A stretch of 64,000 bases of DNA from Bradyrhizobium niftali (GTDB taxonomy: Bacteria > Pseudomonadota > Alphaproteobacteria > Rhizobiales > Xanthobacteraceae), in the NCBI RefSeq assembly GCF_004571025.1, contig NZ_SPQT01000013.1:150253-214252 (forward strand), read 5' to 3'. The notes beneath the pieces were generated by a model. The model was not told the DNA's origin and searched no databases. It saw only the letters and a program-made list of their open reading frames with translations. Positions 16,174 through 24,986 of the stretch are shown here, in pieces. How positions within the stretch are numbered: position 1 is the stretch's first letter; the number at the start of each line of letters is the position of its first letter. Both the position numbers and the translations under genes were made by a program.

Positions 16174-17115
16174 ATGACCCATCACCACCTGCATTCCAGC
16201 CCCGAGACCTGTCATTGGGGCTTCTTTGAAGCCGCGCTCAAGCCAGTGCTGACGATCAAAAGCGGCGATGAGGTGACCGTCGACACCATCAGCGGCAGCC
16301 CGGACGTGCTGCCCGACCGCGACAAATTTCACATTCCGCCGGAGATGCACGAGGTCCACGCGAAGAGTGAGCGCATGCTGCCCGGCCACATCCTCACCGG
16401 GCCGATCGCGGTCGAGGGGGCCGAACCCGGCGACGTGCTCGCGGTCGAGATCCTCGACGTCCAGCTCCGGCAGGACTGGGGCTGGAATCTGATCAAGCCG
16501 CTGGCCGGCACCCTGCCCGACGATTTTCACGAGACGCGCATCCTCAACATCCCGCTGGACCGGACGCGGATGGTGGGCCGCATGCCCTGGGGCCTCGACC
16601 TGCCCCTCAAGCCGTTCTTCGGCGTGATGGGCGTTTCGCCGCCGCCGGCCTGGGGCCGCATCTCCTCGCTGGAGCCGCGCGCCATGGGCGGCAATCTCGA
16701 CAACAAGGAACTCGGCGCCGGTGCGACGCTGTATCTGCCGGTGTTCGTCCCGGGCGCGCTGTTCTCCTGCGGCGACGGCCACGGCGTGCAGGGCGACGGC
16801 GAGGTCTGCGTCACCGCGATCGAGACCGCGCTCCAGGGCCGCTTCCGCCTGACGCTGCGCAAGGACCTCGGGCTCGACTATCCCCGTGCCGAGACGCCGA
16901 CGCACTACATGACCATGGCGATGGACCCCGATCTCGACCAGTGCGTGGTGCGCGCGCTGCGCGACATGATCGCGCTGCTCGCCGAGACGCGAAACCTGTC
17001 GCGCGAGGACGCCTACACGCTGTGCAGCCTGGCGGCCGATCTGCGGGTGACCCAGACCGTCAACGGCTCCAAGGGCATCCATTGCATGATCGAAAAGGCG
17101 ATCGTGCACGGCTGA
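16174..17115 (+). CDS. Acetamidase/formamidase family protein
   Basis: The protein has 313 residues starting MTHHHLHSSPETCHWGFFEA, a common FmdA/AmdA family start. Metal/active-site blocks are present: GDEVTVDTISG, HILTGPIAVEGAEPGDVLAVEIL (about 68-90) and SCGDGHGVQGDGEVCVTAIE (about 196-215), where the GDxHxxQGDGE motif binds the catalytic metals. The family hydrolyses short amides to ammonia and carboxylate. It stands alone on the plus strand. The open frame reaches far upstream, but homology begins only at this ATG. It is cytosolic; the exact amide is unknown. Confidence 0.92.
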   Translation: MTHHHLHSSPETCHWGFFEAALKPVLTIKSGDEVTVDTISGSPDVLPDRDKFHIPPEMHEVHAKSERMLPGHILTGPIAVEGAEPGDVLAVEILDVQLRQDWGWNLIKPLAGTLPDDFHETRILNIPLDRTRMVGRMPWGLDLPLKPFFGVMGVSPPPAWGRISSLEPRAMGGNLDNKELGAGATLYLPVFVPGALFSCGDGHGVQGDGEVCVTAIETALQGRFRLTLRKDLGLDYPRAETPTHYMTMAMDPDLDQCVVRALRDMIALLAETRNLSREDAYTLCSLAADLRVTQTVNGSKGIHCMIEKAIVHG

Positions 17116-17316
17116 GCCGGCCCCGCCTTCCCCGACCTGTTGACGTCAAGCCGCCGCGCGATCGCTCGCGCGGCGCGCCGCGCCATGCCAAATTTCTCAA
17201 GCGATTCCAAGGGGCTGAACCGTCGCCTTTCACGGGATTTGACTTCCCCCATCGAACCTAAATAGAGTCTTAATCGTTACTTTTATGTACCCGAGTAAGA
17301 GGCTAGCGTTCGGGCC

Positions 17317-17514
17317 ATGGCCACCGAAAAAGCCGAGACTGACCGCATTCCCGTAACCTTGGCGCTCTCGACCATCACCTATCTGGAGAAGCTGGTGAGA
17401 CAGGGCACCCACGGCACCAGCGTTCCCGGCGTCGCACGGACATTGATCGAGGAAGGCATCCGTCTCGCCATCAAGGACGGGCTTTTGTCGATTCGCGACA
17501 ATGGCAGGACGTGA
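17317..17514 (+). CDS. Small hypothetical protein, ribbon-helix-helix-like
   Basis: This 65-residue protein (MATEKAETDRIPVTLALSTI start) has a short beta-strand-like RIPVTLALS followed by two helices (TITYLEKLVRQG and GVARTLIEEGIRLAIKDG). That is the size and order of MetJ/Arc/CopG-type DNA-binding proteins and of antitoxins, but no toxin gene follows: the next gene encodes a GcrA-like regulator. A small transcription factor is plausible, not proven. AT-rich sequence with TAATCGTTAC is found just upstream. Confidence 0.65.
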   Translation: MATEKAETDRIPVTLALSTITYLEKLVRQGTHGTSVPGVARTLIEEGIRLAIKDGLLSIRDNGRT

Positions 17515-17553
17515 GCGCGCGCCGGACGTGAGGCGGACGATCTCGAGAGGCGG

Positions 17554-18066
17554 ATGGCCGACATCTGCAACCTGGGACCGTTACAAATGCCTGTTCTCTC
17601 ACCGACCTGGACCGACGAACGAATTGAACTTCTGAAGCGGCACTTCGAGGCCGGCCTCTCCTGCCGCGAGATCGCCGCCGACATCGGCGTCAGCCGCAAT
17701 GCCGTGATCGGCAAGCTGTCCCGGCTGAACCTCACGCGCGGACGCACGGTCGACGACCGCAAGATTCAGGACAGGAGCCTTGCGCCGGCGCGCGCATCGA
17801 GGGCCGTGCCGCGGCTGCAATATGAGATGCTCGCCACCATCTACGGCGAGACCGACGCGCCCGTGGTCGCAGGTCCGATCGGCGACGCCAATCGCTGCTC
17901 GCTGATGGAGCTCTCCGAGAACCGCTGCCGCTGGCCGATCTCGACGCCGGGCGCAGACGATTTCTGCTTCTGCGGCAATACAGCGCCCGACGGCCAGTCC
18001 TATTGCGCCGGCCACAGCCGCCTCGCCTACCGGCCGAACTCGCGCGCGCGGCTCGCACGCGGCTGA
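17554..18066 (+). CDS. GcrA-family cell-cycle regulator-like protein
   Basis: The protein has 170 residues, or 159 if the ATG at 17587 is used. After the second Met comes PTWTDERIELLKRHFEAGLS and then CREIAADIGVSRNAVIGKLSRL, closely matching the N-terminal helix-turn-helix of Caulobacter GcrA (WTDERVELLKKLW...SRNAVIGKxHRLGL). A C-terminal block with CRWPISTPGADDFCFCGN and SYCAGHSRLAY also fits GcrA. GcrA works with sigma-70 and CcrM-methylated DNA to control cell-cycle genes. A GAGAGG lies just before the ATG at 17554. This may be a paralogue rather than the main GcrA. Confidence 0.85.
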   Translation: MADICNLGPLQMPVLSPTWTDERIELLKRHFEAGLSCREIAADIGVSRNAVIGKLSRLNLTRGRTVDDRKIQDRSLAPARASRAVPRLQYEMLATIYGETDAPVVAGPIGDANRCSLMELSENRCRWPISTPGADDFCFCGNTAPDGQSYCAGHSRLAYRPNSRARLARG

Positions 18067-18090
18067 GGCCGCAAGCTCATCACAAAACAA

Positions 18091-18120
18091 AAACCTCCGG
18101 CAGGGCATTGCCGGAGGTTT
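18091..18120 (+). terminator. Rho-independent-like hairpin after the gcrA-like gene
   Basis: AAACCTCCGGCA and TGCCGGAGGTTT form a perfect 12-base stem with a 6-base loop, 24 bases after the stop codon. It ends in TTT. Confidence 0.8.
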
Positions 18121-18292
18121 CGAGAGGCTTAGCGTGAAGCTAAGAGCCGTGATTTTGATATTTCGGCCTTGGACTATATAGCTGAGTAACTCAGGTAAGT
18201 AAATAAATTTGGCGGCGACGGATTCGCATAGCTCGTCTTCGTCCTGTGCAGCGCGCTTTTCCGGATTGTCGAAGCCTGCATCCAGCAGCAAG

Positions 18293-18320
18293 AAAGCCCC
18301 GGCAGTTTTCCGCCGGGGCT
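18293..18320 (-). terminator. Terminator hairpin of the porin gene
   Basis: On the minus strand AGCCCCGGC and GCCGGGGCT form a 9-base stem with an 8-base loop, followed by TTCTTGC. It lies 29 bases past the porin stop codon. Confidence 0.75.
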
Positions 18321-18348
18321 CTCCGAAATCGATCTGAAAGATCGATGA

Positions 18349-19833
18349 TTAGAAGTTGCGCTGAGCGCGCAGCAGCATGGTGACCGAGTTCTGGTCCTTC
18401 AGCTCGTACACGGCCGCCGGCTTCGCAGCGGTGGCAATGCCCGGGCTCGCGATGGAGCCAGAGTACTTCTGGTCCAGACGCGACCAGCTCAGGTCGGCAG
18501 TGAACGCCAGGTTCTTGACCGGAGTCCACACGGTGTTGACACCGACGACCGCGAAGTTGAAGTCCGGATTGCAGGTCGCACCGGCCAAGGCGATCGCAGC
18601 GAAGTTGGTGCAGATCAGGGCCTTGCCCGTATCGCCGTACTTCAGCTGAGCATAGCCACCGTAGACGGCGCTCGCCCAGTTCGGGCTCCAGTTGTGGGTA
18701 TAGCCACCGCGGACGCCCCAGGTCTTGACGGTATCGATGCCGGTACCGGCTCCGAAGACGCCGTCGGAAAGACCGGCGAAACCGGTGCTCTGATACGCGC
18801 CGTTGCCGCTACCGCTGAACATGAAGAAGCTCTGCGGGAACAGGCTCTGGAAATTGTAGCGAGTTGCACCGTCCGTATAGACGGCCTGCAGGTTGATGAC
18901 GTCGCCCGCACCGGTCGGGATGTTCTTGATCGCCAAAGAGCCCTGCACAGCCCAGCCCCACTTGTCAGAGGGGTGACCCGTGGATTCCGTCGCGCCGTAG
19001 TAGGCCGTATGGAGGTCATGTGCGGCAACCGAGAGCTGGGCCAGACCCCAGGCCTGGTCGACGCGCACCTGACCGATGATGTCGGGCGAACGCGTGCCGC
19101 CCCAGGCGTTGGCACCGTAGACGCCGGTCACGAACTGAGCGGCCGTACCCGACGACACGTTCCAGAGGTTCGACTGGCCGTTGGTCGCCGTCGTCTCATC
19201 CTGCAAGGCGAACGAAGCAGTGATGCCCTGGCCGAAGTCAGCCGTGTAGGCAACCTGGTTCACACCGTTGGTGTGGTTCGAGCCGCCCGGAATGGTGTCG
19301 GGACCGCCAGCCGGATAGCTCTGCCACGGGGCATCGAAGATCGAGACCGTGCGGCCGAAGGTGAAGCCGGCGAACTGGATGAACGCATGGTAGAGGCCGA
19401 GCGCGGCCGAACCGGTCGAGAACGTCGACGGGTTGCTTCCAGTGACCGACTGGGAGTCCCAGGTGAAGACCATGTCGGCATAGGTGCGAACCACGCCGTA
19501 TTCGGTCGCCGTGCGCGTGTCGACGTTGAAGTCGAAACGAGCGCGGCTCATGTAGTAGTTGGTCAGACGGTTGTTCGAGCCGGCGTTCGCGCCCTGCTGG
19601 AAATTGTAATCGCCTGCGCCGCCAAGGACGGCATCGGCGCGCAGATAGCCGCCGAACTTGATGCAGGTGTCAGTGCCCGGCATGTAGTAGAATCCGGCAC
19701 CGTACAGGGAGCAGATCTTCACGTATTCGACCGCCTTGGCCTTCACGGGAAGATCGGCTGCCTGAGCTCCGCCAACGGCGATCAGACCCGCCGCTGAGCC
19801 GAGCAAGAGGCTCTTCACCAATTTCATATTCAA
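18349..19833 (-). CDS. Outer-membrane porin (alphaproteobacterial Omp2/RopA-like)
   Basis: The protein has 494 residues. The signal peptide is MNMKLVKSLLLGSAAGLIAV...AQAADLP, cleaved near residue 26. The mature start has VKAKAVEYVKICSLYGAGFY, FGGYLRADA, and a Cys pair (KICSLYG and TDTCIKF), typical of porins of Rhizobiales (porin family 2, 16-strand beta barrel). Alternating strands end with the terminal VTMLLRAQRNF, where a C-terminal Phe marks recognition by the Bam complex. It is the major-type channel for small solutes. A second possible start lies two codons later. It has a long, AT-rich upstream region and a strong terminator, both common for highly expressed porins. Confidence 0.92.
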   Translation of the reverse strand: MNMKLVKSLLLGSAAGLIAVGGAQAADLPVKAKAVEYVKICSLYGAGFYYMPGTDTCIKFGGYLRADAVLGGAGDYNFQQGANAGSNNRLTNYYMSRARFDFNVDTRTATEYGVVRTYADMVFTWDSQSVTGSNPSTFSTGSAALGLYHAFIQFAGFTFGRTVSIFDAPWQSYPAGGPDTIPGGSNHTNGVNQVAYTADFGQGITASFALQDETTATNGQSNLWNVSSGTAAQFVTGVYGANAWGGTRSPDIIGQVRVDQAWGLAQLSVAAHDLHTAYYGATESTGHPSDKWGWAVQGSLAIKNIPTGAGDVINLQAVYTDGATRYNFQSLFPQSFFMFSGSGNGAYQSTGFAGLSDGVFGAGTGIDTVKTWGVRGGYTHNWSPNWASAVYGGYAQLKYGDTGKALICTNFAAIALAGATCNPDFNFAVVGVNTVWTPVKNLAFTADLSWSRLDQKYSGSIASPGIATAAKPAAVYELKDQNSVTMLLRAQRNF

Positions 19834-20213
19834 TCTCCAAGTTGCTCATGTGCGAAGGAGCTCGAACCATTCGCGACCCCTAGGCTCTTTCGCTTTCAAA
19901 ACCGCTCTGGGGGCTTCGCGATTTCGGACCCACCGCATCGACGCGAGGGACTTGAGCGAACCACCTGCAACGGGACGATTGAGATTCCCCCACCGCCGAA
20001 TCCAATATGCATAGGTCCCTTCGCTAATTAAAATAGTTTATTAGATCAGCTATTGGATTCCAGCCACATTGTGTCGCACGCGCAACACCGTCGTCCACGC
20101 AGCCTAATTGTTGATCAGCTCATATTTGTAAAATGACTGACACAATTACCTTGCCCTGCACTTGCGTCAGGGCAGACTTGCGTGAACAATGATCATCAAA
20201 GCGTAAGTGGCGA
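19834..20213. promoter_or_regulatory. AT-rich divergent regulatory region between porin and MarR-like gene
   Basis: These 380 bases hold no gene. Compared with the flanks, the stretch from about 19990 to 20160 is AT-rich (GCTAATTAAAATAGTTTATTA near 20022-20042). GATCAGCT occurs twice, in AGATCAGCTATTGG near 20045 and in TTGATCAGCTCATA near 20112. It likely carries the porin 5' leader and both promoters. I cannot place -10 or -35 boxes with confidence. Confidence 0.5.
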
Positions 20214-20741
20214 ATGTCGAACCGGGAGCGCAGGATGTCCACGTCGAGGAAGGAGGCAACGCGATCTCGCCCCATCGGCAATCTCGACATCATCAGGCGC
20301 TTCACCTGGGAAATATCGTCGATCAACATGTATCTGGAGGAGCTGCGTCAGTTCTGGGCGAGAACGCTCGGCATCAGCGGCCCGCAATGGCTGATCCTGA
20401 TGGCGATCTCCGATCTCGACAAGGACGACGGCGTGCCCGTCAACATGGTCTCCAAGCTGCTCCACGTCGATCCCTCGTTCGTCACCACCCAGTCCAAGCT
20501 CCTGGAGAAGAAGGGCTTGCTCCGCCGGCGGCCCTCGCCGACCGACGCCCGGGTCGTGCGGCTGTCACTGGTCGACAAGACCCAGAAGCACATTGCGAGC
20601 CTCAACGAGCAGTACAAGACGATTCGCGAATTCGTCTTCGAGGAGTTCGACGAGAACGAGCTGGCGGAATTCACCACCAAGCTCGCGACGCTGAAGAACC
20701 GGCTCGAAAAAGCCTGCGTCAGGATATCGCTCGACTTCTGA
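20214..20741 (+). CDS. MarR-family transcriptional regulator
   Basis: The protein has 175 residues. The winged helix-turn-helix spans about 60-130: ISGPQWLILMAISDLD, VNMVSKLLHVDPSFVTTQSK as helix-turn-helix, and LLRRRPSPTDARVVRLSLVD as wing with the D-x-R motif. The start at 20214 has an alternative Met 7 codons later (MSTSRKEATR). It is divergent from the porin gene and convergent with an alpha/beta hydrolase gene. The ligand is unknown. Confidence 0.9.
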   Translation: MSNRERRMSTSRKEATRSRPIGNLDIIRRFTWEISSINMYLEELRQFWARTLGISGPQWLILMAISDLDKDDGVPVNMVSKLLHVDPSFVTTQSKLLEKKGLLRRRPSPTDARVVRLSLVDKTQKHIASLNEQYKTIREFVFEEFDENELAEFTTKLATLKNRLEKACVRISLDF

Positions 20742-20756
20742 GACGCGCGACCGCGC

Positions 20757-21872
20757 TCAGGTCCGCCGGCCGACGGCGCCGAGTCGCGATTCCAGCCAGT
20801 CGAAGATGTATTCGTTGGCCAGGCTCGGATTGTCCGCGTGGGCCTGCGCCGCGCCCGTCTCCGCCGCGGTGAACACCTTCAGCACGATATCGGAGCTGCC
20901 GAGCCGGGATTTCTGGACGATCTGACGCGCCCGGTCGGCCTTGAGCCAGCCATCCTCGCCGAGCGTGATCAGCACCGGGCAGTCGGCGCTGGAGGCCATC
21001 AGCGGCGCATGCGGCACCGGAACGATGCTGAGGTCGCTGATCGCGAAGCGGCTGGCGAAGAAGGACCGTTCGTGCAGATCCCAAAGGCCGCCATCGCAGA
21101 CGGCGGCGGCGAGCCGCGGCTCCTGCAACACCGCGCGCGCCACGAAAGAGGATCCCCACCCGTCCGCCACGATGGCGACGCGATCGAAATCGACGTCGCC
21201 GCGCGTTTCCAGATAGTCCATGACGCTCGCGATCGAGCTCTCGAGGTCTCGGCGCTGCAAGAGCGTATCGGCATAATCGTCGCGCTGGTCGCCGAGCAGG
21301 TCCAGCGCGAGCATCGACAGTCCGCGCTCGCGCGCATGCGGCGCGAGCTTGAACAGGAATTCCTCCTTGCGGTGTCCCGGCTCGCCGATGCAGATCACGG
21401 TCGGAGCCCGTCCGCCCGCCGACGGCGCGGGCAGGAAATAGCCCTGCAAGGAATGATCGTCGACCCAGGGAATCGTCACGACCTCGCCGGCCGGCGCGCG
21501 CGCCGTGAGGTAGCGGCGGGCGCATTCCTGCATCGCCAGCACCGCAACCCAGCGGCGCTCGTCGGCCTTATCGAGCGGCATTGCCGCTGCACCATAGTAG
21601 TTCATCGCCCGCAGCCAGTTGCGCTGCGCGGTCGCCATGTGGCCCTCCGCGAACGCGGCCTCGGCGCGCTGGCGGTTGGCCTGCGCGAGCCTCTTCCACT
21701 CGCGATGCCAGGATTGCTCGTCGTCCCGTTTGAGCTGCCGCGCGATCATCAGGCATTCCGCGATCGTGGCACCGCCCTCCTGGGCTGCGGTCAGGAGCCG
21801 CGTGAATTCAGCGGAGATGTCCTCTCTCTCCGGGCACAGGGTCCAGTCGTCAGAGAGGCATGCGGGTATCAT
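20757..21872 (-). CDS. Alpha/beta hydrolase-fold protein, FrsA/DHPON-hydrolase-like, possibly non-catalytic
   Basis: The protein has 371 residues. An N-terminal helical cap (about 1-120, with NWLRAMNYYGAAAM) is followed by a hydrolase fold with PTVICIGEPGHRKEEFLFKL (oxyanion strand), LSMLALDLLGDQRDD, FDRVAIVADGWGSSFVARAV, and a C-terminal DGWLKADRARQ plus ANEYIFDWLES. This layout matches FrsA and 2,6-dihydroxypseudooxynicotine hydrolase. At the nucleophile elbow the family has G-x-S-x-G; here the aligned text is ADGWG, with Gly at the Ser position. The final segment reads ETGAAQAHADN where homologues typically have a catalytic His two residues earlier. It may therefore be inactive or use another mechanism. 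Confidence 0.75.
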   Translation of the reverse strand: MIPACLSDDWTLCPEREDISAEFTRLLTAAQEGGATIAECLMIARQLKRDDEQSWHREWKRLAQANRQRAEAAFAEGHMATAQRNWLRAMNYYGAAAMPLDKADERRWVAVLAMQECARRYLTARAPAGEVVTIPWVDDHSLQGYFLPAPSAGGRAPTVICIGEPGHRKEEFLFKLAPHARERGLSMLALDLLGDQRDDYADTLLQRRDLESSIASVMDYLETRGDVDFDRVAIVADGWGSSFVARAVLQEPRLAAAVCDGGLWDLHERSFFASRFAISDLSIVPVPHAPLMASSADCPVLITLGEDGWLKADRARQIVQKSRLGSSDIVLKVFTAAETGAAQAHADNPSLANEYIFDWLESRLGAVGRRT

Positions 21873-22143
21873 CGGAGCTGCGCTCTATCATCGCGTTACC
21901 CCTGATTCATTAAACTATTTTAATTCGCCAACCAAGCTGCGGCGCGCCGAACGCGACCCGTTTGACATCACCATCACTTGAACAATGCTTGAACGTTCAG
22001 ACCATGTCGCGTGCGTGACATTGCAATTCGTCATATCGCAACGAATGTTGGCAAGAGGTGGCACGTGAAATTACCTGCGCGCCTCTTGCCATGACGATCA
22101 TCATACCCATATACGCGCGCCTTCGCCGACTGGGCCAACCGGT

Positions 22144-23115
22144 TCAGCCGAGCCGCCAGCCGACCTCCTGGGTCAAACTTTCGTAGAAGGCGCGATCATA
22201 GGCTTGCTCCGGCGTGGCGCGAACGCGCTCGTCAAGGCGCCTGGCGTCCTCGCCCACGAGAATGCGCCAGCGCTCGGCCTTCACCCCGTCAAGGATGATC
22301 TTCGCGGCTTGCGCAGCCGTCGTCGGCGCATCCTCCAGGAAGCTGCGGGCCCGCTCCGCGAACGCCGCCTGGATATCCTCGTCCGACATCCTGTCGGCAT
22401 CTGGCACGCCGGCCGCGACCATGCGCTTGCGGGTCAGCGCGACCTCGTCGGCGTTGAGCCGCTCCGACCCGTCCATGCTCTGCACCTTGCGCGAATTGGA
22501 GACGATCGAGGTGCCGATATGGCCGGGCATCACCACCGAGCATTTGACGTGCGGCGCGTGCAGGCGGAGGTCGTTGATCAGCGCCTCGGTAAATCCCTTC
22601 ACCGCGAACTTGGCCGAGCTGTAGGCGGTGTGCGCCTGGTTCATGCCGATCGAGGCCCAGAAGCCGTTGACGCTCGCGGTGTTGACGATATGGGCCTCGT
22701 CGGCCGCGACCAGCATCGGCAGGAAGGTGCGCACACCGAGATAGACCCCGCCCCAGCAGATGTTGAAGGTGCGCTCCCACTGCTCGCGCGTGTTGGTGAA
22801 CAGGCTGCCGCCGCCACCGATACCGGCATTGTTGAACAGAAGATGGATCCGGTCGGTCTTCTGCTGTTCGGCAAGCTCGTCGCGAAAACGCTTCAGGTGA
22901 TCCTCGATCGCGACGTCGGCGACGTGCGTCGTGACGCGCAGGCCCTGCGGCAGCTTCTCGACCTCGCAGAGCCGCTTGGTCTCGGCCATCGCGGCCTCCG
23001 AGACGTCGCACATTGCGACATTGCAGCCCTCGGCCACGAGCTGCCGCGCGAGCTCGCGCCCCATTCCCGTGCCGCCGCCGGTGATGACCGCGATCTTTCC
23101 TGCAAAATCCTTCAT
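22144..23115 (-). CDS. Short-chain dehydrogenase/reductase (SDR) family oxidoreductase
   Basis: This 323-residue classical SDR has the cofactor motif TGGGTGMGRELA (about 12-23), the Asp at the end of strand 2 (MCDVS, favouring NAD), NNAGIGGG (about 93-100), and the catalytic Ser in NTASVNGFW with YSSAK (about 165-169). The C-terminus is longer than usual, with a helical extension of about 60 residues seen in SDRs of lipid or steroid metabolism in actinobacteria and rhizobia. It is a soluble enzyme of unknown substrate. A repeat element lies just upstream. Confidence 0.92.
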   Translation of the reverse strand: MKDFAGKIAVITGGGTGMGRELARQLVAEGCNVAMCDVSEAAMAETKRLCEVEKLPQGLRVTTHVADVAIEDHLKRFRDELAEQQKTDRIHLLFNNAGIGGGGSLFTNTREQWERTFNICWGGVYLGVRTFLPMLVAADEAHIVNTASVNGFWASIGMNQAHTAYSSAKFAVKGFTEALINDLRLHAPHVKCSVVMPGHIGTSIVSNSRKVQSMDGSERLNADEVALTRKRMVAAGVPDADRMSDEDIQAAFAERARSFLEDAPTTAAQAAKIILDGVKAERWRILVGEDARRLDERVRATPEQAYDRAFYESLTQEVGWRLG

Positions 23116-23152
23116 GGGACTTTCGGCCCCTCCCTTGTCGGCTTGTTTCTTC

Positions 23153-23276
23153 AGAGCATGATCCGGACCCGGAGGGCCGCGTTAGCGCAAAGCGTGAAGC
23201 GGTTTTCCGAAGAGATCATGCTCAAACGATAACCTAAAGCGCGATGACGATTCATCCCAATCTCATCGCGCTTTGG
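23153..23276. repeat. Alphaproteobacterial intergenic repeat (AGAGCATGATCC type)
   Basis: AGAGCATGATCC, then AAGCGTGAAGCGGTTTTCCG, GATCATGCTC (inverse of the first block), and a second unit, AAAGCGCGATGA near 23236, mirrored by TCATCGCGCTTT near 23263. Widely repeated elements of this form occur in Rhizobiales. It fills most of the spacer between the SDR and DHDPS-like genes. Confidence 0.75.
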
Positions 23277-23377
23277 CGCCGCTGATCGCGGCGCGCGCAG
23301 AATGTAGCAGCGCTGCATCCGCAGGTAAAAGCGGATCGGCGCTGCCATCTTCGCCATCGATTATTTCGGCGGACGGA

Positions 23378-24286
23378 CTATTCAGCCGCCTCGACGCGCG
23401 GCCCGCCCAACGCACCGAGTGCCTCCAGCGCCTTGCGGATCGCGGCCTGCTGCGCGCTTGATGCCTCCGGCATCGGCGCGCGCGGATATGTCCTGGGCAG
23501 GCCCTGGAGCGTCTGTGCATAGCGCGTGCAGGCCGGCAGATTGTCGGCGATGACAGCATTCCACAGCGTCAGCAGCTTCTTGTGCAGGTCGAGCGCGCGC
23601 GGATGGTCGCCCGCCTTCACCGCATCCCACAGCGCGACGGAGGCATGCGGCGCCGCGGTCAGGATCGCGGCGATCGAGCCGTGGGCCCCGAGCGTGTAGG
23701 ACGGATACATCAAGGCATCGACCGCGCTGTAGATCAGCTTGTCAGGCGCCATCATCATCAGGTCGGCGAACAGCTTGAGATCGCCCGCGCTCTGCTTGAC
23801 GCCGACGACCAGCGGCACTTCGGTCATGATCCGCGTCAGCAGCACCGGCGACAGATAGGACCACGGCACCACGTTGTAGATGATGATGGGCATGCCGGTC
23901 TCGTCAGCGATGGCGCGAAAGTGCGCCACCATCGCCTCCTCGTCCGGCTTGAACAGGTAGTGCACCGGCGTGACCTGGAGCGCGGCGACATTCATGTCGC
24001 GGACCAGCTTGCCGCGGCGGATCGCATCGCGCGTGGAGTCCACGATGATGCCGGCGATCACGGGGATGCGCCCCTTCACCGCCTCCACCGTCGCGGCCAT
24101 CAGCTCTCGATATTCGTCGTGATCGAGCGTGTGTCCTTCGCCGGTCGAACCGCCGGCGGCGACGCCATGGGCGCCGGCGCCGATCATCCAGTCCACCTGG
24201 GGCGCCACGAGCCCGAAATCGATCTCGCCGTCGTTCCGGAACGGCGTCGTCATCGGCGGGATCACGCCGGTCGGTCGTACCTTCAT
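23378..24286 (-). CDS. Dihydrodipicolinate synthase/N-acetylneuraminate lyase family aldolase
   Basis: The protein has 302 residues and is a TIM barrel. The family motif GGSTGEGHTL (about 46-55), the Tyr in IIIYNVVPW and the Schiff-base Lys in VVGVKQSAGDL (about 165) are present. This is a DapA-superfamily aldolase and not necessarily the lysine-pathway enzyme; catabolic lyases of this family share these residues. The start at 24286 is chosen over the longer open frame because MKVRPTGVIPPMTTPFRNDG is the usual start and a GAGGGC lies before it. It stands alone, with the SDR gene downstream on the same strand. Confidence 0.9.
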   Translation of the reverse strand: MKVRPTGVIPPMTTPFRNDGEIDFGLVAPQVDWMIGAGAHGVAAGGSTGEGHTLDHDEYRELMAATVEAVKGRIPVIAGIIVDSTRDAIRRGKLVRDMNVAALQVTPVHYLFKPDEEAMVAHFRAIADETGMPIIIYNVVPWSYLSPVLLTRIMTEVPLVVGVKQSAGDLKLFADLMMMAPDKLIYSAVDALMYPSYTLGAHGSIAAILTAAPHASVALWDAVKAGDHPRALDLHKKLLTLWNAVIADNLPACTRYAQTLQGLPRTYPRAPMPEASSAQQAAIRKALEALGALGGPRVEAAE

Positions 24287-24613
24287 GGTCTGCCCTCGCG
24301 TTTCCTGTGGTGTTGCGGCAGCCCCGCTCTTTTGGCGAGTGCCCGCAACGCCATGAATCGTATCGGCCTTGCGGGCCTTGTGAAGTGGCTCATACGCGGC
24401 GCGGCCCTGACAATCGATCATTCCTGGGGGTTCCTGCGGGTTCCCCGTATTTGTCCGGCTTCGGGTTAATGGCAATTTTTTTACAATCCGAATCGCCAAA
24501 TGAAGGTGGACGCTAGGTTGAGTCGGTCAGGCCAGCGTGTCGTTTGTGTCACAGGCTCTGGCACTCCGCTTGCATCCTCTTCGTGGTCAGAAACTACCGA
24601 TGAGGTGACAGGA
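24287..24613. other. Divergent intergenic region without a recognisable gene
   Basis: These 327 bases lie between the aldolase gene and a small secreted protein gene. The second half has ATGGCAATTTTTTTACAATCCG (around 24469-24490), an AT-rich run that could be a promoter. No repeat or coding signal is convincing. Confidence 0.4.
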
Positions 24614-24853
24614 ATGTTCGTGACCGTCGTTGCCGTGCTCTGCCGGCTTGGTGCATCTGCCTCGGGCGCTTGTGTCGAGGAGATCGTGACCGACAGTAAT
24701 ATGACGCCCGAAATGTCGATGATGCAGTGTGCAATCGGTGCACAGGCACCGCTTGCGAAATGGATGGGCGAGCATCCGATCTATCACGCCAACTGGCGCC
24801 TCGAGCGCTACAAATGCGTGCCGGGTCACTACGAGATCAAGGGCCACGCCTAA
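24614..24853 (+). CDS. Small cysteine-containing, probably exported hypothetical protein
   Basis: This is 79 residues from the ATG preceded by GGTGACAGGA. The first 20 residues (MFVTVVAVLCRLGASASGAC) form a short hydrophobic segment, perhaps a weak signal peptide. The rest has Cys at about 20, 41 and 70, and a C-terminal YKCVPGHYEIKGHA. It resembles small Rhizobiales hypotheticals seen near metabolic genes, but I cannot name it. The frame extends upstream to 24500; the later ATG is preferred because of its RBS. Confidence 0.6.
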   Translation: MFVTVVAVLCRLGASASGACVEEIVTDSNMTPEMSMMQCAIGAQAPLAKWMGEHPIYHANWRLERYKCVPGHYEIKGHA

Positions 24854-24986
24854 GGCCCCGCAAAACTACTGATACCAAGACGACCGAGGAAACGCCCCGG
24901 GGGCCGCCTTTCTCCCCCGCGCAGGCACAGCCGGCGCCAGACCCACCGTGGCGGCGCGCTTTGTGACAATCGTCACGCTCTCCCCC

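Noticed and set aside
17317..17514. Toxin-antitoxin module
   Set aside because: The ribbon-helix-helix-like protein has no toxin gene beside it; its neighbour is a GcrA-like regulator.
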